Shown here one piece after another: positions 8,967 through 15,569 of a stretch of DNA of 64,000 bases. The notes under the pieces are model-generated. The model was not told the origin of the DNA. It saw nothing but the letters and a program-made list of their open reading frames with translations, and did not search any database. This DNA is from JABCPE02 sp963530295 (GTDB lineage: Bacteria; Bacteroidota; Bacteroidia; Flavobacteriales; Weeksellaceae). Within the stretch, counting starts at the first letter, position 1. Every line of letters begins with the position of its first letter. The stretch lies in the NCBI GenBank assembly GCA_963530295.1, contig CAUSCF010000003.1:1-64000 (forward strand), read 5' to 3'. The position numbers and the translations under genes are program-made.

Positions 8967-9860
8967 TTAAAGTTTTATCCCAACACGCATTTTTGCACTC
9001 CTTGCTCGTGAGTTATCTTCTATTTCTTCTTCCGTAGGAACTATTGCTTTCCTTTGTGGTAGCTCAAATTTCTTTTCATAGTTTCCATAAATATCCCGCT
9101 CTGGCTCCCCTTCAAACATCTGGTATTTTAAAAACATCTTAACCAATCTATCCTCCAAAGAATGATAAGATATAACCACTAATCTCCCTCCTTTCCGCAA
9201 TATTCTACAAGACTGAACTAGTAGTTCCTGTAGTGCTTCTAGCTCTTGGTTTACCTCTATCCTTATCGCTTGGAAAACTTGTGCAAAAAATTTATTACTC
9301 TTATGAGCTGGTATGTATGAAAAAACTTTTTTTAAATCTTCTGTGGTTACTATTCTTGTTTCCTTTCTATAGCGAACGATTTCTCTTGCTAATTTCCTTG
9401 CCTCTCTTAGCTCTCCATAATAATAAAATATATCCGCCAAAAGCTCTTCTTCATAATCATTGACTACACTTTGAGCATCAAGGCTTTGCATATTGTTCAT
9501 ACGCATATCCAAAGGGGCATCACTTCTGATAGAAAATCCGCGTTCAGCTTGGTCAAACTGATGAGACGACACTCCTAAATCAGCCAAAATCCCATCCACT
9601 TGATTCACTCCATACATCAATAAAGAATTTTCTAAAAACCTAAAATTTTGGTTAATTAAAGTAAATCTAGAGTCTTCTATCGCATTATTTAGCGCATCTG
9701 AATCTTGGTCAAAACTAAACAACCTGCCCTTTTCGGAAAGTCTGGACAAAATCTCACGAGAATGCCCTCCTCCACCGAAGGTAACATCCACATATACGCC
9801 ATCAGGATTATTTACTAAGGCATCTACACTTTCTACGAGTAAAACAGGTTTATGATACAT
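8967..9860 (-). CDS. rsmH: 16S rRNA (cytosine(1402)-N4)-methyltransferase
   Basis: S-adenosylmethionine-dependent methyltransferase of the ribosomal P site (formerly MraW). The 297-residue protein has the SAM loop VDVTFGGGGHSREIL near residue 25, DGILADLGVSSHQ (catalytic region), RGFSIRSDAPLDMRMN, and the C-terminal VVISYHSLEDRLVK, all typical. It is the first gene of the dcw operon in this window. The usual upstream partner mraZ is missing; a divergent hydrolase gene lies there instead. Confidence 0.97.
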   Translation of the reverse strand: MYHKPVLLVESVDALVNNPDGVYVDVTFGGGGHSREILSRLSEKGRLFSFDQDSDALNNAIEDSRFTLINQNFRFLENSLLMYGVNQVDGILADLGVSSHQFDQAERGFSIRSDAPLDMRMNNMQSLDAQSVVNDYEEELLADIFYYYGELREARKLAREIVRYRKETRIVTTEDLKKVFSYIPAHKSNKFFAQVFQAIRIEVNQELEALQELLVQSCRILRKGGRLVVISYHSLEDRLVKMFLKYQMFEGEPERDIYGNYEKKFELPQRKAIVPTEEEIEDNSRARSAKMRVGIKL

Positions 9861-9916
9861 TTCTAACTTACTTTGATATACTATAAGTTTACAAAATTAT
9901 ATATATTTTTTTAAAA

Positions 9917-9924
9917 CAAATCTA
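9917..9924 (-). promoter_or_regulatory. Possible -7 element for the dcw operon
   Basis: On the minus strand the sequence TAGATTTG fits the Bacteroidota -7 consensus TAnnTTTG, about 55 bases before the rsmH start. I see no clear TTG at the expected -33 distance. It is the best candidate in the 198-base space between rsmH and the hydrolase gene. Confidence 0.3.
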
Positions 9925-10027
9925 ATTTTATCTTTCATGTGGATAAGTTATATCTTATAATAAAATGATTTCGGTAGTAAATATTCATTTTTTTGAGATA
10001 AAACCTATTTTTTACATTTTTATTTAA

Positions 10028-10035
10028 TATCTTTG
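10028..10035 (+). promoter_or_regulatory. -7 promoter element (TATCTTTG) of the hydrolase-yihA group
   Basis: TATCTTTG matches the Bacteroidota -7 consensus exactly. It predicts transcription from about base 10040 and a leader of some 18 bases before the ATG at 10059. No good -33 TTG is seen at the usual spacing. Confidence 0.6.
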
Positions 10036-10058
10036 CGATTACTTTTGTGAGTATTGGT

Positions 10059-10820
10059 ATGATTTTTAAGACAAAAAAAGATAAAAAGTATCACTTCATA
10101 GAGAAAGGAGAAGGCCATCCTATGGTTCTTCTGCATGGGCTTATGGGAGGACTCAGCAATTTCGAGGAAATGGCTGAATTCTTCGCTGACAAAGGCTTCA
10201 AAGTATTTGTCCCACAGTTGCCTATCTATGACTTACCTGTGCTAAATACCAACCTCACAGCCATCTCAAAATTTGTAGGAAAATTCATCAAACAAGAGAT
10301 AGGAAAACCTGTCACTGTGGTAGGAAACTCTATGGGAGGACATATAGGACTTATACTTACCCTAGCTCGTCCAGAATATGTTCATTCTCTTGTCCTTACA
10401 GGAAGCTCAGGGCTTTACGAGCGTTCTTTCGGAGATAGTTTCCCGAGAAAAAGCGACAAAGAATACATCAAAAGAAAAACCCAGGAAGTTTTTTATAACC
10501 CTGATGTAGCTACAGATGAGCTTGTGGATGAAGTTTTCAGCATTGTAAACGACCGAATGAAAGGCATAAAAACAGTGATGCTGGCAAGAAGTGCCATCAA
10601 ACACAATATGCAGAATGAGCTGCCTAACATCAAATGTCCTACCTGCATCATCTGGGGAAAACAGGACAATGTAACTCCACCAGATGTAGCCATAGAAATG
10701 AACAGGCTGATACCTAATTCGGAGCTGTTCTGGATAGACCAATGTGGACACGCCGCAATGATGGAAAAACCAGAGGAATTTAATGGAATTCTCTACAACT
10801 GGTTAAAAGATAAAGTTTAA
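10059..10820 (+). CDS. Alpha/beta-fold hydrolase
   Basis: Cytoplasmic hydrolase of 253 residues with no signal peptide. It has the oxyanion region VLLHGLMGG, the nucleophile elbow GNSMGG (Ser91), an acid residue in WGKQDNVTPP (about Asp203) and a catalytic His in CGHAAMMEKPEEF (about His231). The substrate cannot be told; the fold is shared by esterases, C-C hydrolases and thioesterases. A GTG at 10047 in the same frame would add four residues, but the promoter and usual family start favour the ATG at 10059. yihA follows 50 bases downstream on the same strand. Confidence 0.9.
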   Translation: MIFKTKKDKKYHFIEKGEGHPMVLLHGLMGGLSNFEEMAEFFADKGFKVFVPQLPIYDLPVLNTNLTAISKFVGKFIKQEIGKPVTVVGNSMGGHIGLILTLARPEYVHSLVLTGSSGLYERSFGDSFPRKSDKEYIKRKTQEVFYNPDVATDELVDEVFSIVNDRMKGIKTVMLARSAIKHNMQNELPNIKCPTCIIWGKQDNVTPPDVAIEMNRLIPNSELFWIDQCGHAAMMEKPEEFNGILYNWLKDKV

Positions 10821-10870
10821 CAAATGGAAGTTAGTTACTAGCTTCCATTTTTCAAATACAAAATTTAGAA

Positions 10871-11479
10871 ATGAAAATAAAATCTGTTTCCTTCGTAAAA
10901 AGCAGCCAAAAATGGCAGGATTGCCCAGAACCGAATCTTCCAGAATACGCTTTCATCGGGCGAAGTAATGTAGGAAAATCCTCTCTGATAAATGCCCTGA
11001 TGAACCAAAAAGACTTAGCGAAAACCTCGCAGACACCAGGGAAAACACAGCTTATCAATCATTTTTTAGTCAATGAAGAATGGTACCTTACCGACCTGCC
11101 TGGCTACGGCTACGCAAGGGTTTCTAAATCACAGAGAAAAGATTTTGAAAAGCTGATTACTAACTATATTCTCAACAGAGAAAACCTCGTTCATTTGTTT
11201 GTTTTGGTGGATATCCGCCACCTGCCACAGAAAATAGATTTGGAGTTTATAGAATGGTGCGGAGAAAACCAAATTTCTTTTTCCATCATCTTCACTAAAT
11301 CAGACAAGATGAAAACCCAAGCTGCTGCAGAAAAAGGCGTCGCGGAATACAAGAAAATTCTTTTAGAAACTTGGGAAGAATTACCCAATATTTTTATCAC
11401 CTCAGCAGAGAAAAAACTGGGTGGAGAGCAGATTTTGGATTTCATAGAAGAAACCAACAAAATCATTTCTGCTAAATGA
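10871..11479 (+). CDS. yihA: Ribosome biogenesis GTPase YihA/YsxC (EngB)
   Basis: Circularly simple TrmE-Era-like GTPase needed for 50S subunit assembly. The 202-residue protein has the G1 loop GRSNVGKS (30-37), the G2/G3 area with DLPGYGYARVSK, and the G4 motif TKSDK; the C-terminal EEL..FITSAEKKLG is the G5 region. Its stop codon overlaps the start of the next gene (ATGA), the first of three such overlaps in a row. Confidence 0.97.
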   Translation: MKIKSVSFVKSSQKWQDCPEPNLPEYAFIGRSNVGKSSLINALMNQKDLAKTSQTPGKTQLINHFLVNEEWYLTDLPGYGYARVSKSQRKDFEKLITNYILNRENLVHLFVLVDIRHLPQKIDLEFIEWCGENQISFSIIFTKSDKMKTQAAAEKGVAEYKKILLETWEELPNIFITSAEKKLGGEQILDFIEETNKIISAK

Positions 11480-11712
11480 AATTCATAGAAATTCTTTATT
11501 GGCTGTTGATTGCTTTATGCCCAATAATAGCGACCAGTATTATCAGTTTCTTCATATGGAACTTGTCTGAGTCTTTATTATGGTGCGTGATTACGGAAGG
11601 ATGTGGGATTTTAGCGGGGATATATTTAGCAGAATACATTAGGAAAAAATATGGTTGTTCTAATTTCTACTCCAAACTAATGAACACCTCAGATTTAGAT
11701 GAAAACCCATGA
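11476..11712 (+). CDS. Unknown small membrane protein, 78 aa
   Basis: Hypothetical protein with two predicted membrane helices (about residues 5-27 and 33-52) and a short charged C-terminus. It contains no known motif. Its ATG overlaps the yihA stop, and its own stop overlaps the next start, so it is almost certainly translated from the yihA mRNA. Not recognised as any family. Confidence 0.75.
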   Translation: MKFIEILYWLLIALCPIIATSIISFFIWNLSESLLWCVITEGCGILAGIYLAEYIRKKYGCSNFYSKLMNTSDLDENP

Positions 11713-12092
11713 AAAATAATATAATTAAATATGTCATTATAGGATTAGGATTGTTAGCCGCAGGTATATTTTTAAAAAATTTATTTAAAGATAAACCTAA
11801 ACAAAATGAAGCGATTATCAATGACTGGAAAAAAGACCAAAACGGCTGTCTAAAACTAAGAACAGAGAAACTCGCCGTTGGACTAATAGCAAAAAACAAC
11901 CTAAACCACTCTTCAAAAGAAAAATTTATAAATGTTTTTGGAGAACCCAATGAAAAAAAATTTATCAATGATACAGAAGTATTAGTCTATTATTTTGATA
12001 CTTTATGCGATGCCCAAGAGCAAGATAAATGCTATGCTGAATTCTATTTCAAAAGTGGATTATTAACTTCAACAGAATTTCTATGTGAATGA
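11709..12092 (+). CDS. Unknown membrane-anchored protein, 127 aa
   Basis: Hypothetical protein with one N-terminal membrane anchor (about residues 7-22) and a hydrophilic remainder. The soluble part contains FGEPN, VLVYYFDT and a C-terminal FYFKSGLL, a pattern reminiscent of small SmpA/BamE-type folds, but that likeness is not enough for a call. Three Cys residues lie in the second half. Linked to both neighbours by ATGA overlaps. Confidence 0.75.
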   Translation: MKNNIIKYVIIGLGLLAAGIFLKNLFKDKPKQNEAIINDWKKDQNGCLKLRTEKLAVGLIAKNNLNHSSKEKFINVFGEPNEKKFINDTEVLVYYFDTLCDAQEQDKCYAEFYFKSGLLTSTEFLCE

Positions 12093-12391
12093 AAAACAGA
12101 AAATTATTACTTCTATCTTTTGGTATAAGTCTAATATATGTGCTACTGGGAACTATGGTCGTGCTCGTAAGTTTCCCTAAATTCCAAACTTTTGGCTTCA
12201 GCCACGAACACCCTCTTTGGCTTCCTTTAGTTATATTTACCTTACCTGTGAATATACTTTTATTTGGTTTAGCAATGGTAGATTTATCTTTTTCTTCGAT
12301 TTTTATTCTACAAATCATTGTATTTCTAATTTGCTGGGGAGTAATTCATCTAATGATAAAAATATTATTAAATAAAAGAAATAAAACATAA
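12089..12391 (+). CDS. Unknown small membrane protein, 100 aa
   Basis: Hypothetical protein with three likely membrane helices (about residues 5-27, 43-63 and 68-92) and a basic C-terminus. It is not recognised. It is the last gene of the yihA chain. The following gene is convergent, and only 14 bases separate the two stop codons, with no obvious terminator hairpin. Confidence 0.72.
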   Translation: MKNRKLLLLSFGISLIYVLLGTMVVLVSFPKFQTFGFSHEHPLWLPLVIFTLPVNILLFGLAMVDLSFSSIFILQIIVFLICWGVIHLMIKILLNKRNKT

Positions 12392-12405
12392 ATATTTTTT
12401 ATTCC

Positions 12406-13107
12406 CTACTTCTTCTCAAAAACATGAAAATCTCTCGTAAGTTGTAGATATTCATCCGAGTAGCATCGTGGCAAAACTTCTAAAACAAGTTCTTCTTCCT
12501 GAACTTCTCCCTCACAAAAAGAAAACTCCAGCACACAGCGTTTTGCTTCGGCTTGTGGAGTGCCGCGAACAACTACTCTTCGCCTAAGTTTCAGTGAAAA
12601 ATCTGCACATTTTTCTATAAAAAAAGCCTCAGATGATTTTGGGATAATCACTGAAAACAATCCATTTTCTGAAAGTAATGCCGAAGAATTCTGTATCAAC
12701 TGTTCAAAATTAAGCTCCACCTGCTGCCTCGCCAAAACATCTTTTTGAGAGGAATCCATCTGCTCAAAATAAGGTGGATTGGAGAGAATTAAATCAAATT
12801 TTTCTTCAGAAATATAATTTTTAAAGTCAAAAAGCTCGGCTCTCATCCTATCTCTAAACGGCGAATTGCTAAAATTCTGCCCTGCCAGATCCACCGCTTT
12901 TTCATTGATATCAAGCGCTAAAATCTCGGCTCTGGGATTTCGCTGGGCTGTCATCAGAGAAATTAGTCCTGTGCCCGTGCCTACTTCCAGCACCTTGGAA
13001 GCCGCCTCACACGACGCCAAAACTCCAAGCAAAACGCCATCTGTTCCCACTCGGAACACATTTTTGTCCTGCAAAATGCTGAATTGTTTGAAATGGAAAG
13101 GTTTCAT
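12406..13107 (-). CDS. trmN6: tRNA1(Val) (adenine(37)-N6)-methyltransferase (TrmN6/YfiC)
   Basis: SAM-dependent N6-adenine methyltransferase for A37 of tRNA-Val. The 233-residue protein opens with PFHFKQF and DGVLLG, has the SAM loop VLEVGTGTGLISLM and the catalytic NPPYF motif. The start is taken at the ATG overlapping the stop of the upstream glycosyltransferase gene (ATGA); an ATG four codons earlier (13119) would enlarge the overlap. It belongs to a three-gene operon nth - glycosyltransferase - trmN6. Confidence 0.9.
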   Translation of the reverse strand: MKPFHFKQFSILQDKNVFRVGTDGVLLGVLASCEAASKVLEVGTGTGLISLMTAQRNPRAEILALDINEKAVDLAGQNFSNSPFRDRMRAELFDFKNYISEEKFDLILSNPPYFEQMDSSQKDVLARQQVELNFEQLIQNSSALLSENGLFSVIIPKSSEAFFIEKCADFSLKLRRRVVVRGTPQAEAKRCVLEFSFCEGEVQEEELVLEVLPRCYSDEYLQLTRDFHVFEKK

Positions 13108-13865
13108 CCTTTGAACCATTTAGAATATTTCATAAAGCCGTTCACTGCCCATAGACAGGTGTAATACAAGGACTTTACCACCGAAAATCCCATAAACTCT
13201 CTATAAACCAAATATTGGTCTTTTATGATGTCTTTTTTCTTTCGGGAAACACTGCCTTCACGCATCCTGTATTTAGCCAAAGTCTTTTCCACAGGATATC
13301 CCTTAGGAATTACTTTTAATAAATTTAGCCACATCACATGGTCCTCACGCTTGCTTTTTATAGGAAATAAAAATTTACCCACTCTCTTTGTGTCATATAT
13401 GGTAGAAACAGGAGCTAGTCTACAGGTTTTCAATAAATTAGAAAAAGTGACAATTGTATCCGCTTTGAAATCCTTTAGAATTGGCTCCATTGTATGTTCA
13501 TCACATCTTGAATAGCTACAATAGGCTAATTCCACATTTTTTTCTTCCATAAAACCTATCATAGTTTCCAGATATTCCGGATACCAAAGATCATCAGAAT
13601 CAAGAAATGCAATATATCTTCCAGATGCTCTTTCAAGGCTTTTATTCCGTGCGTTTCCTGCACCGTCATTTTGTTCGAGGACTTGCAGTTTTATTCTTGG
13701 GTCGTTATATTTTTTGATGATTTCAGCAGTGTCATCGCTTGATTTATCATCAGTAATCAGCCACTCCCAATTTTGGATAGTCTGAGCAAGGACAGACTTT
13801 ATGGTTTCTTCTATAAACTCAGAAGAGTTGTAGCACGGAGTAATGATGGAAACTTTCGGTGTCAT
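13104..13865 (-). CDS. Glycosyltransferase family 2
   Basis: GT-A fold transferase of 253 residues that would move a sugar from a nucleotide donor to an unknown acceptor, probably in surface polysaccharide synthesis. Seen: VSIITPCYNSSEFIEETI at the N-terminus, the DDKSSDDT loop, and the metal-binding DSDD (AFLDSDDLWYPEYL). The C-terminus has an amphipathic stretch that could lie on the membrane. The ATG follows directly after the nth stop (TAAATG), so the two are cotranscribed even though their functions look unrelated. Confidence 0.9.
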   Translation of the reverse strand: MTPKVSIITPCYNSSEFIEETIKSVLAQTIQNWEWLITDDKSSDDTAEIIKKYNDPRIKLQVLEQNDGAGNARNKSLERASGRYIAFLDSDDLWYPEYLETMIGFMEEKNVELAYCSYSRCDEHTMEPILKDFKADTIVTFSNLLKTCRLAPVSTIYDTKRVGKFLFPIKSKREDHVMWLNLLKVIPKGYPVEKTLAKYRMREGSVSRKKKDIIKDQYLVYREFMGFSVVKSLYYTCLWAVNGFMKYSKWFKG

Positions 13866-14489
13866 TTATTTTTCAAACATTTGTCTTGTGATAAAATCTT
13901 TTTCTAAACTCCAGTTCCTCGCTGGAGAATATTCCCTTCCGTAGGAAATAATCTGCAAATGTAGTTTATTCCAATCTTTCTGAGGGAAAAGTTTTTTGGC
14001 ATCGGCTTCGGTTTGTTCTACATTTTTGCCTTCTGTCAATTTCCAAAGTTTCATCAGCCGATGGATATGTGTATCCACAGGAAACGCTGGGAAACCAAAC
14101 CACTGGCTCATCACCACAGAGGCGGTTTTATGCCCTACACCTGGGAGTTTTTCTAATTCCTCAAAAGTCTGCGGCACCACTCCTTCATAGTCTTTCAAAA
14201 GCATTTCTGCCATACCTTTTAGGTTTTTGGCTTTGGTGTTTGAGAGGCCAATTTCTTTTATCAAATCCTTTATTTCTGCTACTTCCAGCCTTGCCATGGC
14301 TTGTGGCGTTCCTGCAACTCGGAAAAGTTCAGGAGTGATTTCGTTCACTTTTTTATCCGTAGTCTGCGCCGAAAGAGCCACCGCCACCAACAGCGTATAG
14401 GCATCTGTGTGGTGCAGGAAAATAGGAACTGTGGGATAGAGTTTGTCCAGCTCTTTTCTCACAAAATCGGCTCTTTGTTTTTTGGTCAT
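13866..14489 (-). CDS. nth: Endonuclease III-type DNA glycosylase lacking the Fe-S cluster
   Basis: Base-excision repair glycosylase/AP lyase acting on oxidised pyrimidines. The helix-hairpin-helix LPGVGHKTASVV carries the catalytic Lys121, and the catalytic Asp139 is in FPVDTHIHRL. The start is the ATG at 14489 (207 residues); a longer in-frame reading begins with an unlikely hydrophobic tail. The C-terminal [4Fe-4S] cluster loop of E. coli Nth (CysX6CysX2CysX5Cys after HGR) is replaced by YGREYSPARNWSLEKDF, and the whole protein contains no Cys. It divides the nikR promoter region divergently. Confidence 0.93.
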   Translation of the reverse strand: MTKKQRADFVRKELDKLYPTVPIFLHHTDAYTLLVAVALSAQTTDKKVNEITPELFRVAGTPQAMARLEVAEIKDLIKEIGLSNTKAKNLKGMAEMLLKDYEGVVPQTFEELEKLPGVGHKTASVVMSQWFGFPAFPVDTHIHRLMKLWKLTEGKNVEQTEADAKKLFPQKDWNKLHLQIISYGREYSPARNWSLEKDFITRQMFEK

Positions 14490-14548
14490 TATCAAAAGAT
14501 TTGTCGCAAAAATAATGAAATAATAATATTTTTTTGATAAAAATGACA

Positions 14549-14563
14549 TTTCTATTATAGAAA
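14549..14563. promoter_or_regulatory. 15-base palindrome next to the nikR promoter, candidate operator
   Basis: TTTCTAT-T-ATAGAAA is a perfect palindrome placed 5 bases before the -7 element of nikR, inside the region where RNA polymerase binds. A repressor bound here would block transcription, so autoregulation by NikR is a natural guess. It does not resemble the E. coli NikR operator (GTATGA half-sites). Confidence 0.4.
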
Positions 14564-14568
14564 ATCAC

Positions 14569-14576
14569 TATATTTG
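14569..14576 (+). promoter_or_regulatory. -7 promoter element (TATATTTG) of nikR
   Basis: Exact match to TAnnTTTG, 26 bases before the nikR ATG. Predicted leader about 21 bases. Confidence 0.6.
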
Positions 14577-14602
14577 TTATAACTTTTAAATACTATTTAA
14601 TC

Positions 14603-15004
14603 ATGAGTATTGTTCGTTTTGGAGTTTCTCTGGAAGAAGACCTTTTGGAGGCATTAGATAAATATGCAGAAGAGAATTTGTTTAAAAATCGTTCTCAAGC
14701 CATCAGATATCTGATTAACAAGAGTTTAGTCTCAGAAAAATGGGACAATGATGCCATAGTGGCGGGCTCTATCACTTTGGTGTTTGACCACCATAGAAGG
14801 GAATTGGTAAATAAACTGACCAACATCCAGCATAGATATCATGACAATATTTTATCTTCTCTGCACTTCCATTTGGAGCATGATTTGTGCATGGAAATCA
14901 TCGCTGTGAAAGGAAAATCTTCTGTTCTGATAGAACTTGCCAACAGCCTAATTTCTGTGAAAGGAATAGAACACGGAAAACTTACAGCTACAAAGGCCGA
15001 TTAG
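14603..15004 (+). CDS. nikR: Nickel-responsive transcriptional regulator NikR
   Basis: Ribbon-helix-helix regulator with an ACT-like nickel-binding domain; 133 residues, the normal size. The N-terminal RHH (residues 1-45: VRFGVSLEEDLLEALDKYA, KNRSQAIRYLI) binds DNA. The high-affinity nickel ligands of E. coli NikR are conserved as His77, His88, His90 and Cys96 (QHRYHD, LHFHLEHDLCME). No nickel transporter or nickel enzyme gene is nearby, so its targets lie elsewhere or are the gene itself. Confidence 0.95.
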   Translation: MSIVRFGVSLEEDLLEALDKYAEENLFKNRSQAIRYLINKSLVSEKWDNDAIVAGSITLVFDHHRRELVNKLTNIQHRYHDNILSSLHFHLEHDLCMEIIAVKGKSSVLIELANSLISVKGIEHGKLTATKAD

Positions 15005-15022
15005 TAAAATATTTTAAACATA

Positions 15023-15052
15023 AAAAAGCAGAAACATAGATTTCTGCTTTTT
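15023..15052. terminator. Bidirectional terminator, nikR / Spy-like gene
   Basis: A 12-base-pair stem (AAAAAGCAGAAA / TTTCTGCTTTTT) with the 6-base loop CATAGA lies between the convergent genes and has T-runs on both strands. Confidence 0.85.
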
Positions 15053-15057
15053 CGTTT

Positions 15058-15423
15058 TTAATTTCCTTTTATTTCTGGCTGTTCCATAGATGGCGGAGGC
15101 GGCATTCTTCTTTCATCCTTTCTCTTCGGATGGTTGGACTGCCATTTTTCATACTGCTCAGGCGTCAGGATTTTTTTGAGTTTTCGCTGATGTTTCTCAT
15201 GAAGTTTTTCCTTGTCCGCTTTATGCTGTTTACGAAGTTCTTCCAGCTGTTTTGTTTGTTTTTCAGAAAGATTGAGTTCTTCTAATCTTTTCCCTTTGCC
15301 ATCTTTTTCTCTTTCCATTTTTCTTTGTTCTGGACGATGGCAGTCATGTTCCCTTGGAGCTTCTTGTGCTGATGCAAAACCAAATGCTCCGACTAATGCT
15401 AAACTTAAAACTAACTTTTTCAT
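15058..15423 (-). CDS. Small secreted Spy/LTXXQ-like protein
   Basis: Exported 121-residue protein. The signal peptide is MKKLVLSLALVGAFGFASAQ, with cleavage probably just before or after the final Gln. The mature part is very rich in Lys, Glu and Gln and contains NLSEKQTKQLEELRKQHK and ILTPEQYEKW, the two-helix pattern of Spy/CpxP-type periplasmic chaperones or metal sensors. It ends in a proline-rich tail (MPPPPSMEQP). The ATG at 15423 is chosen; a TTG nine bases earlier is less likely. An N-terminal His/Cys patch (EHDCHRPEQ) could bind metal. Confidence 0.75.
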   Translation of the reverse strand: MKKLVLSLALVGAFGFASAQEAPREHDCHRPEQRKMEREKDGKGKRLEELNLSEKQTKQLEELRKQHKADKEKLHEKHQRKLKKILTPEQYEKWQSNHPKRKDERRMPPPPSMEQPEIKGN

Positions 15424-15536
15424 AATGTTCAAATTTTTACAATTTTCTATTTGTTGGATTCGTTTTTCTAGTCAAGGTTAAGTCCGTGAAAGTTAAACTT
15501 ATATTAAGTTTTCTTAAATTTCTTCTAAAGAATCAT

Positions 15537-15544
15537 TATCTTTG
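15537..15544 (+). promoter_or_regulatory. -7 promoter element (TATCTTTG) of the DPP IV gene
   Basis: Exact TAnnTTTG match, 25 bases before the ATG at 15570. It probably drives both the peptidase and the transporter downstream. Confidence 0.6.
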
Positions 15545-15569
15545 GGCAACTTTCTAAAATTTATCTAAA

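Noticed and set aside
14490..14549. 20-residue hydrophobic extension of endonuclease III
   Set aside because: Conserved sequence begins at MTKKQRADF; the extension is A/T-rich leader read as codons.
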